Numbered from the stretch's first letter, positions 1-7,783 are shown. The stretch: 33,140 nucleotides of DNA from Candidatus Saccharibacteria bacterium UBA6224 (GCA_002441585.1 DJWS01000008.1:1-33140), one strand, 5' to 3'. Notes: a model not told the origin generated them from the letters alone. Made by a program: numbers and translations.

Positions 1-63
1 TGGGGCAAAAGCGCTTGTCGTAGAAGTTTATAACCATAACTACAGTAAGACGGAGGAGCGTGT

Positions 64-3000
64 ATGCTACGAATCACTGCCATCAAATCAATCTCTAACA
101 GATTAAAAAACTTTATTATGGCGATGGCTTTCGTAGCCACGCAAGCGCTTCCATTCGCTTATTTGGGAGGTGTAGCCTCCGCCGCGGGGACTATAACAGC
201 GGCCAATCACGAAGGTCAACTTAAGCCCGCTGGAACATACAGTAACGGCAATATCACGACATACGCCGAACTAGACCCAATCAATTTTCGTTTTACATTG
301 GATAGTAGCGGATCGACATCGGGTCAGATAAACGTAAACTTTACCGGAACGGAAACTGTCGGACAGGCTTGTACCTTTTTCCAGCAGGAATTTACCCTAG
401 GAACACACGATGGCTCCGCGTCTTCCGTGGTGTCTGTTTCTGGGGCGACCCCAACGGTGACAACCGTCGGCACCCCAGTCGCTAATGGCGATGAGTGGGT
501 ACAGACTTTGAACGTCAACTTTTCTGGTGCCGGTGAGGCAGTCGTTAATTATTACCTTAACCTAACGGACGAAGCTGGAGATTGTGGCGGATCGTCACAA
601 CATTCTCGACTGGCAAATGCAACCAACAAGGGCGACTTCGCGAACATTGGTGCTCAGAACGTACCAGTGCCTGCGAAGGACATCATCGAGCTGGCAACCA
701 TTACCGTAACCAAATACGTAGATGTAGATGGTGACGGTCAGTCCGACCGGACGGCCACTGCAGGGGAGTGGAGTTTCAGCCTTGACGGTGGTGCCCCAGT
801 CAGTACGGATGCCAATGGACAAGTAATATTCGAGCACCTGCAGACAGGCGACTATGACATAGCCGAAAGTGGTCCTAGCGACTATTCCTTCCTTAGCGTA
901 AGCGGTACGAACTGTGAGGCCGGAACTACATCCGGTACGGCTGTGGCCAGCGTGACCGCTGCACCGACCGCCGTGGACGCAAGCTGTGACTTCTATAACG
1001 GTATCCGTCCCGGTAGTATCACAATCGTGAAAGATTCCATACCAAATAGCTCCGATACATTCGATTTCACGGCAAGTGGCACGGGCGTTTCGAACTTTAC
1101 GCTCGATGGCGACACGGACCCAACCGTACCCAACTCAAAGACGTTCAACAAGCTCGTCCCCGGTGACTATACATTCACTGAGAGCGCAAAGACCGGTTGG
1201 GATTTCGACAGCATCAGCTGTAACCGAGATGCCGACGTAGACAAGACCGGTCCAAGCGTAACTATTCATTTGGCTGCTGGCGAGAGCGTAACTTGTACTT
1301 ACACTAACCGCGAACGCGGTACTATCACCGTGCACAAGGTAACTGATCCGGCCGACGACACCACTCCATTCACTATTACTGCAAGTACCCAGAATGGTGA
1401 TATTGATGGCAGCGCCGTCCGTAACGATTTGGCGACCAACAACTCCGTCGTGTACGACGTATCCCAGGGCGACTACAGTGTCGTCGAAAGCGCTAAAGAG
1501 GGTTGGATCGAGGACGACAGCGATTGCGCCACTCTGACGGTCAGCCACGATGACTTGAACGTCTCATGCACTATCTACAACACCAAGAAAGCAACCCTTG
1601 TCATCGTCAAGGATGCCGTACCGAACGATGCACAGGACTTCAGCTTTACCACAACCGGCACCGGTCTGAGCGCATTTAGCCTAGACGACGATTCCGATGC
1701 CACATTGTCTAACTCGAAATCATTTAGTGTCGCCCCGGGCGAGTACTCGGTAACCGAGGGCGCCGTAAGTGGTTGGAAGCTCACTGGTCTTACTTGCAAC
1801 ACCAATAACTACACCACAGCAACCAGCAAAGTGACGGTCAACCTAAGCGCCGGTCAGACCACCACATGTACGTTCACAAACACCAAGCTCGGATCGATTG
1901 CTGGCACCAAGTATAAGGTCAACGCCGACGGCTCGACCGTACAAACCTTGGAGGGGTGGACCATACAGCTCAAGCAGGGCGATACGGTTTTGCAGTCGAC
2001 TACTACCGACAAAGATGGCAACTATTTGTTCACCGACTTGCTACCCGACACCTACAACATCCTAGAGGTACTGCAGGGCGGTTGGACACAAATCTTCAGC
2101 CCAGACCCGGTCAACCTGACTGCCGGCCAAACATCCACCGGTAACGACTTTGGCAATTTTGAGAATGGAAGTATCAGTGGTTACAAGTTCAATGACCTCA
2201 ACGGTGATGGCACCAAGGACGATGCTGAGCCGAAACTTGGCAGTTGGACCATTAATCTCTACGATGACCAAGATGTCCTGCTCGACAGCAAGGTGACTGA
2301 TGCGACTACGGGTTACACCTTTGGTAATCTAGCGCCCGGTGAATACAAGGTGTGCGAAGTCGGTAAACCCGGCTGGACGCAGACCACTACTCCCACTTGC
2401 TACACGATTGAAGTTGACGAATCAGGCGAGACTAACAGCGCGGTCTTCGGTAACCAGGCCCGTGGTAGTATCACCGTCATCAAGAATGTTGATAACGGCT
2501 TCGGCGCTGTCACACAAGACGCCAGTGGCTGGACATGGGACTACGACGGAACGTACGAAGACGGTAGTAACGAGTCAGCCGGCTCGACCAACACCGTGGC
2601 CGTAGCCGCCGATTCCTACACGATTAACGAAGATCAAAAGACCGATTACCACTTTACGTCAGTAGTCTGTACCAACGATGGCAAGGAATTTGACGTCGAC
2701 CAAGCAGAGTCCATCAGTGTTCGCGTTGCCGCCGGTGATGACATCGTTTGTACTTTCACTAACACCCGCGACACCGGTTACATCAGTGTCACCAAGTACC
2801 TATACCCAGAGGATGACCAGGGACTGTTCGACCTGCAGGTAAATGGAAACACTGAGTTCGAAGATGCCAGCGATGGCGATACGACCGGCGATATCAAAGT
2901 TGTTACTGGCGACAGCAACAACGTCGGCGAGTTGGCGGGCACGGATACCGACCTGGCACACTACGATAGCTTCTGGGTTTGCTACTCGCCTGATAAGTTC

Positions 3001-3903
3001 TACATCTATGGCCAAGGTGCACTATCTGACAACTTCGCCGTAAGTAGTAATGGCCAGCACGTCTACTGCGCCTTCTACAACCAGCGCCTGGCAACTCTTA
3101 CCATAAACAAAGACGCATTACCCAATGACCCACAGCTGTTCGACTTCACCATCGACAGGGAAAATGACTGTGAAGAAGTGGATTTGAGCGCCCAGACACT
3201 GACGCGCATCGCCGAGGAAGAAGGGTGTGGAATTGAGGAAGTGTCCACCTTCCAACTCCAAGATTACCAAGACAGCACCAAAGCAACTCATACTGAGGAA
3301 TTGTCTGAAGGCTGGTATCGTGTAACGGAAACTGACACTGAGGGTTGGGTCCTAACGGACGTCGACTGTGGTGAAGCGGATGTCAAGATTGATGGCGGTA
3401 GCGTTTACGTCTACCTGGAGTACGGTGACCAGGTCAGCTGTACTTACACCAACACCAAGCTCGCTACTGTGACGGTCGTGAAAGACGCACAGCCAGATAG
3501 CAGCCAGGCATTCAACTTTACGACCTCGCTCGGCGATAGCTTCACCCTGACCGACAACGGCGTCGTATCGACCAACAGCAAGACATTCACGGATGTCATG
3601 CCCGGAACCTACACGATTTCGGAAGAGAGCGTCGCCGGCTGGAATCTCCACAGCATCAACTGTGGCGAGGGAACCCAAATCAGCTACGCCAAGGGCGAGC
3701 TGAGCCTGGTCGTCGAACCTGGTGCAAACGTAACTTGTACCTTCGTGAACACCAAGATTCCAGGCAAAGTCCTGGGCACTACGACAGAACTGGTCAATAC
3801 TGGCGATAACGGACTGGCCAACATCCTTGCCGGCACCATACTAATCAGCTTCGCACTGGCTGCACGCTGGTTTGGTCGCAAACAAAACGCCACAAATATC
3901 TAG
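64..3903 (+). CDS. Large multi-module cell-surface protein (SpaA/Cna-B-like repeats) with sortase-type C-terminus
   Basis: This 1279-residue protein is probably a secreted, wall- or membrane-anchored adhesin or stalk. A signal peptide covers about residues 1-41 (basic start, hydrophobic 17-38, ending VASAA). A unique region follows to about 212, then about ten prealbumin/SpaA-like beta modules begin near residues 213, 318, 419, 509, 610, 702, 801, 906, 1009 and 1134. Most modules open with a TITVVKD-type strand and close with a C-T-[FY]-T-N-T-type strand. Modules 5 and 6 resemble SdrD/Cna-B domains (GSISGYKFNDLNGDG). The end has GKVLGTTTELVNTG, a hydrophobic stretch and a basic tail (GRK), the layout of a sorting signal with LVNTG in place of LPXTG. 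The start follows GGAGGAG at 52-58. The modules are diverged rather than recently duplicated. The ligand cannot be read from the sequence. Confidence 0.88.
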   Translation: MLRITAIKSISNRLKNFIMAMAFVATQALPFAYLGGVASAAGTITAANHEGQLKPAGTYSNGNITTYAELDPINFRFTLDSSGSTSGQINVNFTGTETVGQACTFFQQEFTLGTHDGSASSVVSVSGATPTVTTVGTPVANGDEWVQTLNVNFSGAGEAVVNYYLNLTDEAGDCGGSSQHSRLANATNKGDFANIGAQNVPVPAKDIIELATITVTKYVDVDGDGQSDRTATAGEWSFSLDGGAPVSTDANGQVIFEHLQTGDYDIAESGPSDYSFLSVSGTNCEAGTTSGTAVASVTAAPTAVDASCDFYNGIRPGSITIVKDSIPNSSDTFDFTASGTGVSNFTLDGDTDPTVPNSKTFNKLVPGDYTFTESAKTGWDFDSISCNRDADVDKTGPSVTIHLAAGESVTCTYTNRERGTITVHKVTDPADDTTPFTITASTQNGDIDGSAVRNDLATNNSVVYDVSQGDYSVVESAKEGWIEDDSDCATLTVSHDDLNVSCTIYNTKKATLVIVKDAVPNDAQDFSFTTTGTGLSAFSLDDDSDATLSNSKSFSVAPGEYSVTEGAVSGWKLTGLTCNTNNYTTATSKVTVNLSAGQTTTCTFTNTKLGSIAGTKYKVNADGSTVQTLEGWTIQLKQGDTVLQSTTTDKDGNYLFTDLLPDTYNILEVLQGGWTQIFSPDPVNLTAGQTSTGNDFGNFENGSISGYKFNDLNGDGTKDDAEPKLGSWTINLYDDQDVLLDSKVTDATTGYTFGNLAPGEYKVCEVGKPGWTQTTTPTCYTIEVDESGETNSAVFGNQARGSITVIKNVDNGFGAVTQDASGWTWDYDGTYEDGSNESAGSTNTVAVAADSYTINEDQKTDYHFTSVVCTNDGKEFDVDQAESISVRVAAGDDIVCTFTNTRDTGYISVTKYLYPEDDQGLFDLQVNGNTEFEDASDGDTTGDIKVVTGDSNNVGELAGTDTDLAHYDSFWVCYSPDKFYIYGQGALSDNFAVSSNGQHVYCAFYNQRLATLTINKDALPNDPQLFDFTIDRENDCEEVDLSAQTLTRIAEEEGCGIEEVSTFQLQDYQDSTKATHTEELSEGWYRVTETDTEGWVLTDVDCGEADVKIDGGSVYVYLEYGDQVSCTYTNTKLATVTVVKDAQPDSSQAFNFTTSLGDSFTLTDNGVVSTNSKTFTDVMPGTYTISEESVAGWNLHSINCGEGTQISYAKGELSLVVEPGANVTCTFVNTKIPGKVLGTTTELVNTGDNGLANILAGTILISFALAARWFGRKQNATNI

Positions 3904-3923
3904 TAAAAAATAAAAGTAGTATC

Positions 3924-3954
3924 GCAAAAAGACCGGCTTGACCGGTCTTTTTGC
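3924..3954. terminator. Bidirectional intrinsic terminator
   Basis: A 13-bp perfect stem (GCAAAAAGACCGG / CCGGTCTTTTTGC) with loop CTTGA follows the stop codon of the surface-protein gene by 20 bases. A-tract and T-tract are symmetric, so it can end transcription of the upstream gene and of the minus-strand tRNA-His. The same outer stem sequence recurs at 16957-16990. Confidence 0.9.
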
Positions 3955-4016
3955 TGAAGCGGGCGTGTAACCCTGGCAAAATAAAAAGGCCAGAATTACA
4001 TCTGACCTTCTCATCT

Positions 4017-4092
4017 TGGGGCGAATGAAGGGAATCGAACCCTCGTCTTCGGGACCACAACCCAACGTTCTAACCGTTGAACTACATCCGCC
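4017..4092 (-). tRNA. tRNA-His (GTG)
   Basis: The minus strand folds into a full cloverleaf: acceptor GCGGATG/CATTCGC, anticodon loop TTGTGGT with anticodon GTG, and T-arm with GTTCGATT. An extra G at position -1 (4092) faces C73 (4020), the hallmark identity element of tRNA-His. The CCA end is encoded (4017-4019). Confidence 0.97.
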
Positions 4093-4225
4093 ACGTCGTC
4101 CTCCCGTACGCCTCTGTCTCGTTTTGCCTTTCGGCAAAAGCTTCGACTTACGGCTACGGTCGTCCTCTCAATTTTGCAAACACTTCGTTGGTTTGCAAAA
4201 TTGGTTGGCTGCAAAGTTTGCAACA
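4093..4225 (-). repeat. Structured tRNA-His leader, conserved block A plus hairpins
   Basis: No gene is seen here. Between the likely promoter (-10 at 4232-4237) and the tRNA lies a leader of about 130 nt. Bases 4093-4172 align with 7184-7265 in front of tRNA-Arg(TCT): blocks ACGTCGTC, CCGTACGC, TGTCTCGTTTTGC, GCAAAAGCTTCGAC, CTACGG and TCCTCTCAAT are identical and in the same order. The central hairpin is 4122-4139 (7-bp stem). A second, 13-bp hairpin is at 4169-4203 with loop ACTTCGTTG. Confidence 0.7.
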
Positions 4226-4231
4226 GGGGTG

Positions 4232-4237
4232 ATTATA
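4232..4237 (-). promoter_or_regulatory. -10 box, probable tRNA-His promoter
   Basis: The minus strand reads TATAAT here, placing a start near 4225. The -35 region is poor. It is the only strong -10 between tRNA-His and the next minus-strand gene. Confidence 0.55.
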
Positions 4238-4263
4238 CTTGATATCAGAGGTTTTGGCTAGAC

Positions 4264-4551
4264 CTAGTGAGTGCCAGCGCCGTAGCCGTTGATCGCGGCG
4301 TCTGGGGGCACGGCGGCATCGCGGCGTTGGACAAGCTCAGTCGTATCGACGCCAGCATTTCGCAACACCTCAGCAACGCGCAAAATCTCTCGAATACATC
4401 CGTTGTAGCCTTCATTGGCTTCGACGACGAGCCGACTCCATTTGCCGAGCTCTGCCTGAAGTTCCTGGTGGCGTAACAGTAGGGCATCGGGTCCAAACAA
4501 CTCAACGACCGCTGCTGGTTCTCTAGTCATCGATTCTGCATCTTCAGACAC
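4264..4551 (-). CDS. Hypothetical protein, 95 aa, helical
   Basis: I do not recognise a family. The frame starts with GTG, preceded at a good distance by CGGAG (minus strand), and encodes a mainly helical, charged protein with heptad-like leucines and valines between about residues 20 and 75 (LLLRHQELQAELGKW, CIREILRVAEVLRNAG), which could form a short coiled coil. There is no signal peptide or membrane segment. A competing minus frame over 4245-4505 has atypical composition and no ribosome-binding site, so I treat it as a shadow. The gene lies alone between tRNA-His and the cohesin-like gene. Confidence 0.6.
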   Translation of the reverse strand: MSEDAESMTREPAAVVELFGPDALLLRHQELQAELGKWSRLVVEANEGYNGCIREILRVAEVLRNAGVDTTELVQRRDAAVPPDAAINGYGAGTH

Positions 4552-4628
4552 GTGGAACTCCGTTTAGACGCTATTTGAACCATACACCCAAAGCATAAGC
4601 GTAATCAATAGTGACGTATTGTCTTGGC

Positions 4629-5936
4629 CTAGCGTTGGCTATTCGCGGGTTGGTAACCTTCGTTCGAGAGGCGTTGTTCGCCGGCTTCGAACATGTCGAG
4701 AGGCTCGCCGTTGTCGTGGTCTGTTGGCAAGGGCTGAGTAACCGGTTGGAGTGATGCGCCAGTAACAGGCGCTGAAGCAGGAGGCGGAACTACCGGAGAT
4801 TGTTGCATTGGAGTCGAAGATTGTGGTGACAATGGTTGAATAATGGTTTCGTGATTGACCGCGGGGCTGGGTGTTAGCTGTGGCATGGGATTTGGTGGCG
4901 GCGATACGTCGACCATCGGCGTTGACTGAGCCGTGGCGAGCTCAACGGGTTGACCGGCCTCGGATAGTTGAGGCATATCAATTGTCGGGGTGAGGGCGGT
5001 GGCACTGTCACTTGAGGGTGCAATCATTTGGCCTACGACTACGGCGGGTGAGGCGGTGTCTGTATCCGTAAGATTAAGCTCGTCATGTTTGATGGCCATG
5101 GCCTCACGGCGGTGTCGCAGTGTCAAAGCAGCTAGAAGCAGGACGATTGCGATTGCTCCTACACCTGCGGCTATCAGGATTTTTTGAGCGACTTGCCTAA
5201 ATTTGGGGGTGCCGGTTGCCGCTGTCGTACTTTTCTTGGCTGTCGTGTCGGCGCTTAACGCCTCCTGGGCCTGAGAATCCTCGCCATCTGTTGCGATTGG
5301 TACGACTGAAGCGTCGGTGGCTGAGGGATTTGTGGGCGTAGTGGTTTTGGTGCCCGGGCTGGTCGGCTCAACGGAACCACTAGAGGTGCCGCCCGAACTC
5401 CCGCCGCTGGTAGTCACCACCGGATCAGAAATAGTTAGTGCCGTCCCCGACATGCTGTCCAGTACGTTCTTGATGTGCCCGCCGTTGGTGATGTCGCCGG
5501 ATTGGCTTGTGCTCGAGAAATTGACGGCCGCTTTGCCGCTCTTTTTTGCCTGAAATGAGATGGTCGCCACTAATACATCAGCCGGGTTGGGCATAGGGTT
5601 GCTGTAACCCTTAACGCTTATCGTGCCCTTGGAATTACTGTAGGTAATCGTCGGACCACCGTTGAGCGAAAAATAACTACCCTGCTTGGACGTCGCGACT
5701 ACAGCCAGAGTGCTAGCCGGAAAGGCCACCTGGGCATCGACATAGTCTACCCTGTCTGAAGTGTGCTTGTTTAGTCGAATCTGCAGGCTGATGACGTCGC
5801 CAGTCTTAATCGAGGCCGACGACGGCGATGTATAGAGCTTGAGTGCCGGTGTGACGGCAATTGCGCCTACAGCCGGAAAGCACAGTGTGGTTAGCGCGGT
5901 GGCCAGGCAAGCGAAAGACAGGAGTAGTTTTTTCAT
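4629..5936 (-). CDS. Cohesin-like extracellular domain membrane protein with Pro-rich cytoplasmic tail
   Basis: The 435-residue protein has an N-terminal signal peptide (about 1-27), then a beta-rich domain of about 150 residues that looks like the cohesin fold (LKLYTSPSSASIKTGDVISL, later VLVATISFQAKKSGKAAVNF). A Ser/Thr/Gly/Pro-rich linker follows (about 175-240), then one membrane helix (about 250-272, ILIAAGVGAIAIVLLLAALTL) with an arginine-rich stop-transfer, and a tail of about 160 residues rich in Pro, Ser, Thr and Gln. The fold suggests an exposed binding domain. No dockerin partner is visible in this window. A TATAAT (minus strand, 5955-5960) sits 18 bases before the start, which has no Shine-Dalgarno. 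The cohesin call is by pattern only. Confidence 0.75.
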   Translation of the reverse strand: MKKLLLSFACLATALTTLCFPAVGAIAVTPALKLYTSPSSASIKTGDVISLQIRLNKHTSDRVDYVDAQVAFPASTLAVVATSKQGSYFSLNGGPTITYSNSKGTISVKGYSNPMPNPADVLVATISFQAKKSGKAAVNFSSTSQSGDITNGGHIKNVLDSMSGTALTISDPVVTTSGGSSGGTSSGSVEPTSPGTKTTTPTNPSATDASVVPIATDGEDSQAQEALSADTTAKKSTTAATGTPKFRQVAQKILIAAGVGAIAIVLLLAALTLRHRREAMAIKHDELNLTDTDTASPAVVVGQMIAPSSDSATALTPTIDMPQLSEAGQPVELATAQSTPMVDVSPPPNPMPQLTPSPAVNHETIIQPLSPQSSTPMQQSPVVPPPASAPVTGASLQPVTQPLPTDHDNGEPLDMFEAGEQRLSNEGYQPANSQR

Positions 5937-5954
5937 GAGTTTTGTTATGCCCGA

Positions 5955-5960
5955 ATTATA
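5955..5960 (-). promoter_or_regulatory. Extended -10 box for the cohesin-like gene
   Basis: The minus strand reads TGATATAAT, an extended -10 (TGnTATAAT). Transcription would start near 5948, giving a leader of about 12 nt. No good -35 is visible. Confidence 0.55.
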
Positions 5961-6056
5961 TCACTTAAGGTTAGGGAACCCGGTTTAGGGTTGGAATCGA
6001 CCCGCTAATGGTTGTATCCACAAGAATCATCCAGCCATGTTTGCTACAATATGACC

Positions 6057-6506
6057 ATGAAACGATATTGGCGTCAATTCGGCTTACGCAAGGGGATCAT
6101 GATTGTCGTTGTCATTTGTCTTTCCGGCCTGGGCGCTTGGTATTTGGCCGGAGCTGCGACTACGACTGACAATAAATCGGCATCGACTAATCAGTCCGAC
6201 AAATCAACTGAGCCGACTGATACGAACGATATCTCGTTGATTTTAATAAACCAATCGACCGATAAACCAATCGCCAACAGAGCGATTGAATTCCGCAGTG
6301 ATAATGGCATCAGGTGTATTACAAGCCCCTGTCCATCCAATGACCAAAGCCTGCGCCTCGTCACCGATCACGACGGAGTCATCTTTATACCCAAAGCATA
6401 CTTCCAAGAAAATAATTATATCGAGGTCACATCATTTGGACCTAGTGCTATCAACCTGGGCGATGGTCAATCGTCGCTAACTGTCAGGCTATCGCCTAGT
6501 AACTGA
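6057..6506 (+). CDS. Small membrane-anchored extracytoplasmic protein, unknown function
   Basis: This 149-residue protein has a basic N-terminus, one membrane helix or uncleaved signal (about 14-36, GIMIVVVICLSGLGAWYLAG), a Ser/Thr/Asp-rich spacer and a C-terminal beta-rich domain of about 95 residues containing one likely disulfide (CITSPC). The domain, with its KPIANRAIEF and YIEVTSFGPS strands, recalls carboxypeptidase-regulatory or Cna-B-like folds, but I cannot name a family. The start is set by a TACAAT -10 at 6045-6050: a transcript would begin near 6057, making this ATG leaderless. An in-frame ATG at 6051 lies too close to the -10 to be transcribed. Confidence 0.7.
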   Translation: MKRYWRQFGLRKGIMIVVVICLSGLGAWYLAGAATTTDNKSASTNQSDKSTEPTDTNDISLILINQSTDKPIANRAIEFRSDNGIRCITSPCPSNDQSLRLVTDHDGVIFIPKAYFQENNYIEVTSFGPSAINLGDGQSSLTVRLSPSN

Positions 6507-6537
6507 ATCCAGGCGTAAAACAAGCGCAACGCTAATA

Positions 6538-7080
6538 TCAAGCAGGGGTAGGGTAGAGTTCAGGGTTTTGAAATGGTATTAATGCAAATACGATTGCCTC
6601 TGAATAATATGACGATCGGGTTATGACGTCGCCGGTCAAGATGCCAACAGCGCCATTCGCTTGTTTGGAATTGGATTTGTTGAAAACGATATCGTCTGCT
6701 TCGCCAAGTTCTTTGCCTTCGTGAATGAGTTTTTCGATGGCCGGGGGTAAAAAGAATACGCCCGTGCGACCCTTTCCAGTCGTGCCATTCTTGCCACGAA
6801 CGACGATCCAGGCGAAAGCCTCCATACCCCCATCGGTCGGTTCGATGCCGCCTTCGAGCCCGACATAATAGTCCGCACCAGATACCTGATCCGCGATGTT
6901 GTTTACCCGGTTGAGGGCGCCTTGCAGGGTTTCATCACTACTCATCGGCTGGTCGCTTACCCCGGACTTCACCGCCTCGCCTAAGACCTCGAATGTTTCG
7001 CCCGGAAAGACCCGGCTGAACCCGTCGCGAACGGCGGCGAGCTTGGCGGGATTATTGGACGCAACAGCAATTTTTTTCAT
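6538..7080 (-). CDS. yjjX: Inosine/xanthosine triphosphatase (YjjX family)
   Basis: The 180-residue protein matches the YjjX/NTPase family in length and layout: the N-terminal SNNPAKLAAV motif (nucleotide pocket), SSDETLQGALNR, then YYVGLEGGIE, FAWIVV and the C-terminal ITRSSYYSEAIVFALIPF. It should hydrolyse ITP/XTP to the monophosphates in the cytoplasm and so clean the nucleotide pool. It lies directly downstream, in transcription direction, of tRNA-Arg(TCT), 26 bases from the tRNA end, so read-through from the tRNA promoter is possible. No Shine-Dalgarno is evident. Confidence 0.88.
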   Translation of the reverse strand: MKKIAVASNNPAKLAAVRDGFSRVFPGETFEVLGEAVKSGVSDQPMSSDETLQGALNRVNNIADQVSGADYYVGLEGGIEPTDGGMEAFAWIVVRGKNGTTGKGRTGVFFLPPAIEKLIHEGKELGEADDIVFNKSNSKQANGAVGILTGDVITRSSYYSEAIVFALIPFQNPELYPTPA

Positions 7081-7106
7081 AAGTATCGACAGATGGAAAT
7101 ATAATT

Positions 7107-7183
7107 TGGTACCCCGGGTAGGGTTCGAACCTACGACCTGAAGCTTAGAAGTCTCCTGCTCTATCCAACTGAGCTACCGGGGC
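7107..7183 (-). tRNA. tRNA-Arg (TCT)
   Basis: A cloverleaf on the minus strand: acceptor GCCCCGG/CCGGGGT, D-arm GCTC/GAGC, anticodon loop with TCT (reads AGA), T-loop TTCGAAC, CCA encoded at 7107-7109. It is preceded by the conserved leader block B. Confidence 0.96.
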
Positions 7184-7500
7184 ACGTCGTCGGTCCGTAC
7201 GCTTTTGTCTCGTTTTGCGAGGTATCGCAAAAGCTTCGACCTAAAGCTACGGCCCTCCTCTCAATCGCCCAAACAGCCTTCGGCTTGGTTTGGTCGATTG
7301 TGGTCACGCTTCACTTCGTCTTCGCCAAAATTTCAAACCAGCGAAGCGTTTGAAATTTCTAAATGAGCGGCCCCTCAGTTTTGTAAACCAAGCCGAAGGC
7401 TGTTTGCAAAACTGTAAGGAGGAATCGTGCGAGACCCTATGCCTATTCTGGCTACTTGTTCGCCAGGATAGGCATAGGGCTGTATCGAATTCCGACGTCG
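7184..7500 (-). repeat. Hairpin-rich spacer between tRNA-Gly and tRNA-Arg(TCT), with conserved leader block B
   Basis: No gene is seen in this stretch. Bases 7184-7265 are the second copy of the tRNA leader block found at 4093-4172. The central hairpin (7213-7232) has an 8-bp stem of different inner sequence, so the pairing is conserved while the sequence changes. Further hairpins are at 7262-7300, 7328-7358 (11 bp), 7376-7414 (13 bp, one G-T pair) and 7435-7479 (17-bp stem, 11-nt loop). Three of them carry a CAAAC...GTTTG inner stem around a CTTCG/CGAAG loop. Confidence 0.7.
7435..7479. other. Long perfect hairpin downstream of tRNA-Gly
   Basis: CCCTATGCCTATTCTGG pairs with CCAGGATAGGCATAGGG (17 bp with one G-T pair) around an 11-nt loop. 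It has no T-tract on either strand, so it is not a standard intrinsic terminator. It lies 21 bases beyond the tRNA-Gly 3' end and could be a processing signal. Confidence 0.75.
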
Positions 7501-7575
7501 TGGTGCGGGTGGGGAGAATCGAACTCCCGTCTCGAGCTTGGAAGGCTTGCATACTAGCCACTGTACTACACCCGC
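7501..7575 (-). tRNA. tRNA-Gly (TCC)
   Basis: A cloverleaf on the minus strand: acceptor GCGGGTG/CACCCGC, anticodon loop CTTCCAA with anticodon TCC (reads GGA), T-loop TTCGATT, CCA encoded at 7501-7503. Confidence 0.96.
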
Positions 7576-7629
7576 GGAACCACCTTAGCGCGATGAACCG
7601 TACAAGCTCATTCTGCTGAGGCTGCCACG

Positions 7630-7658
7630 ATTATAACAGATACGACCGACAATAATAA
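7630..7658 (-). promoter_or_regulatory. Promoter of the tRNA-Gly/tRNA-Arg unit
   Basis: On the minus strand TTATTA (7653-7658) is followed by a 17-base spacer and TATAAT (7630-7635), with TG one base before the -10 (extended -10). It is divergent from the strong plus-strand promoter at 7687-7715. Confidence 0.7.
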
Positions 7659-7686
7659 GCGTTAGAACTATATTTAAACAATAGTA

Positions 7687-7715
7687 TTTACAAAAATACA
7701 CAAAACGTGTATAAT
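7687..7715 (+). promoter_or_regulatory. Strong sigma-70-type promoter of the sortase locus
   Basis: TTTACA (7687-7692), a 17-base spacer and a perfect TATAAT (7710-7715). Transcription should start at about 7721-7723, leaving a leader of about 115 nt before the first gene. The leader can fold: AGGTGAA near 7741 pairs with TTCACCT near 7812, enclosing GCCTAATA/TATTAGTGAGGC. Confidence 0.85.
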
Positions 7716-7720
7716 ACGCG

Positions 7721-7783
7721 ATGTATTTGATAGACCATTCAGGTGAAATATTGCCTAATAGTCACTCAACTTACGCTTATTAG
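7721..7783 (+). CDS. Possible leaderless 20-residue leader peptide
   Basis: An ATG lies five bases after the perfect TATAAT, at the expected transcript 5' end, and opens a 20-codon frame that ends in a double stop (TAG TGA). The frame is entirely inside the 5' leader of the 60-residue gene and differs from it in frame. It could be a regulatory leader peptide, or the AUG may be incidental. The peptide (YLIDHSGEILP inside) resembles nothing I know. Confidence 0.3.
   Translation: MYLIDHSGEILPNSHSTYAY

Noticed and set aside
700..3780. The surface-protein repeats as a recently amplified DNA repeat
   Set aside because: The modules are similar in protein pattern but not in DNA, so this is an old duplication series and no DNA repeat array.
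3841..4137. Open minus-strand frames across 3841-4137
   Set aside because: They run through the terminator and the tRNA-His gene and lie antisense to the end of the surface protein; no ribosome site.
5960..6000. GGTTAGGG...GGTTTAGGG, telomere-like repeats
   Set aside because: Only two imperfect units in a bacterial intergenic region; most likely chance.
7290..7619. Plus-strand open frame of about 109 codons
   Set aside because: It crosses the tRNA-Gly gene and several hairpins in antisense and has no ribosome site.
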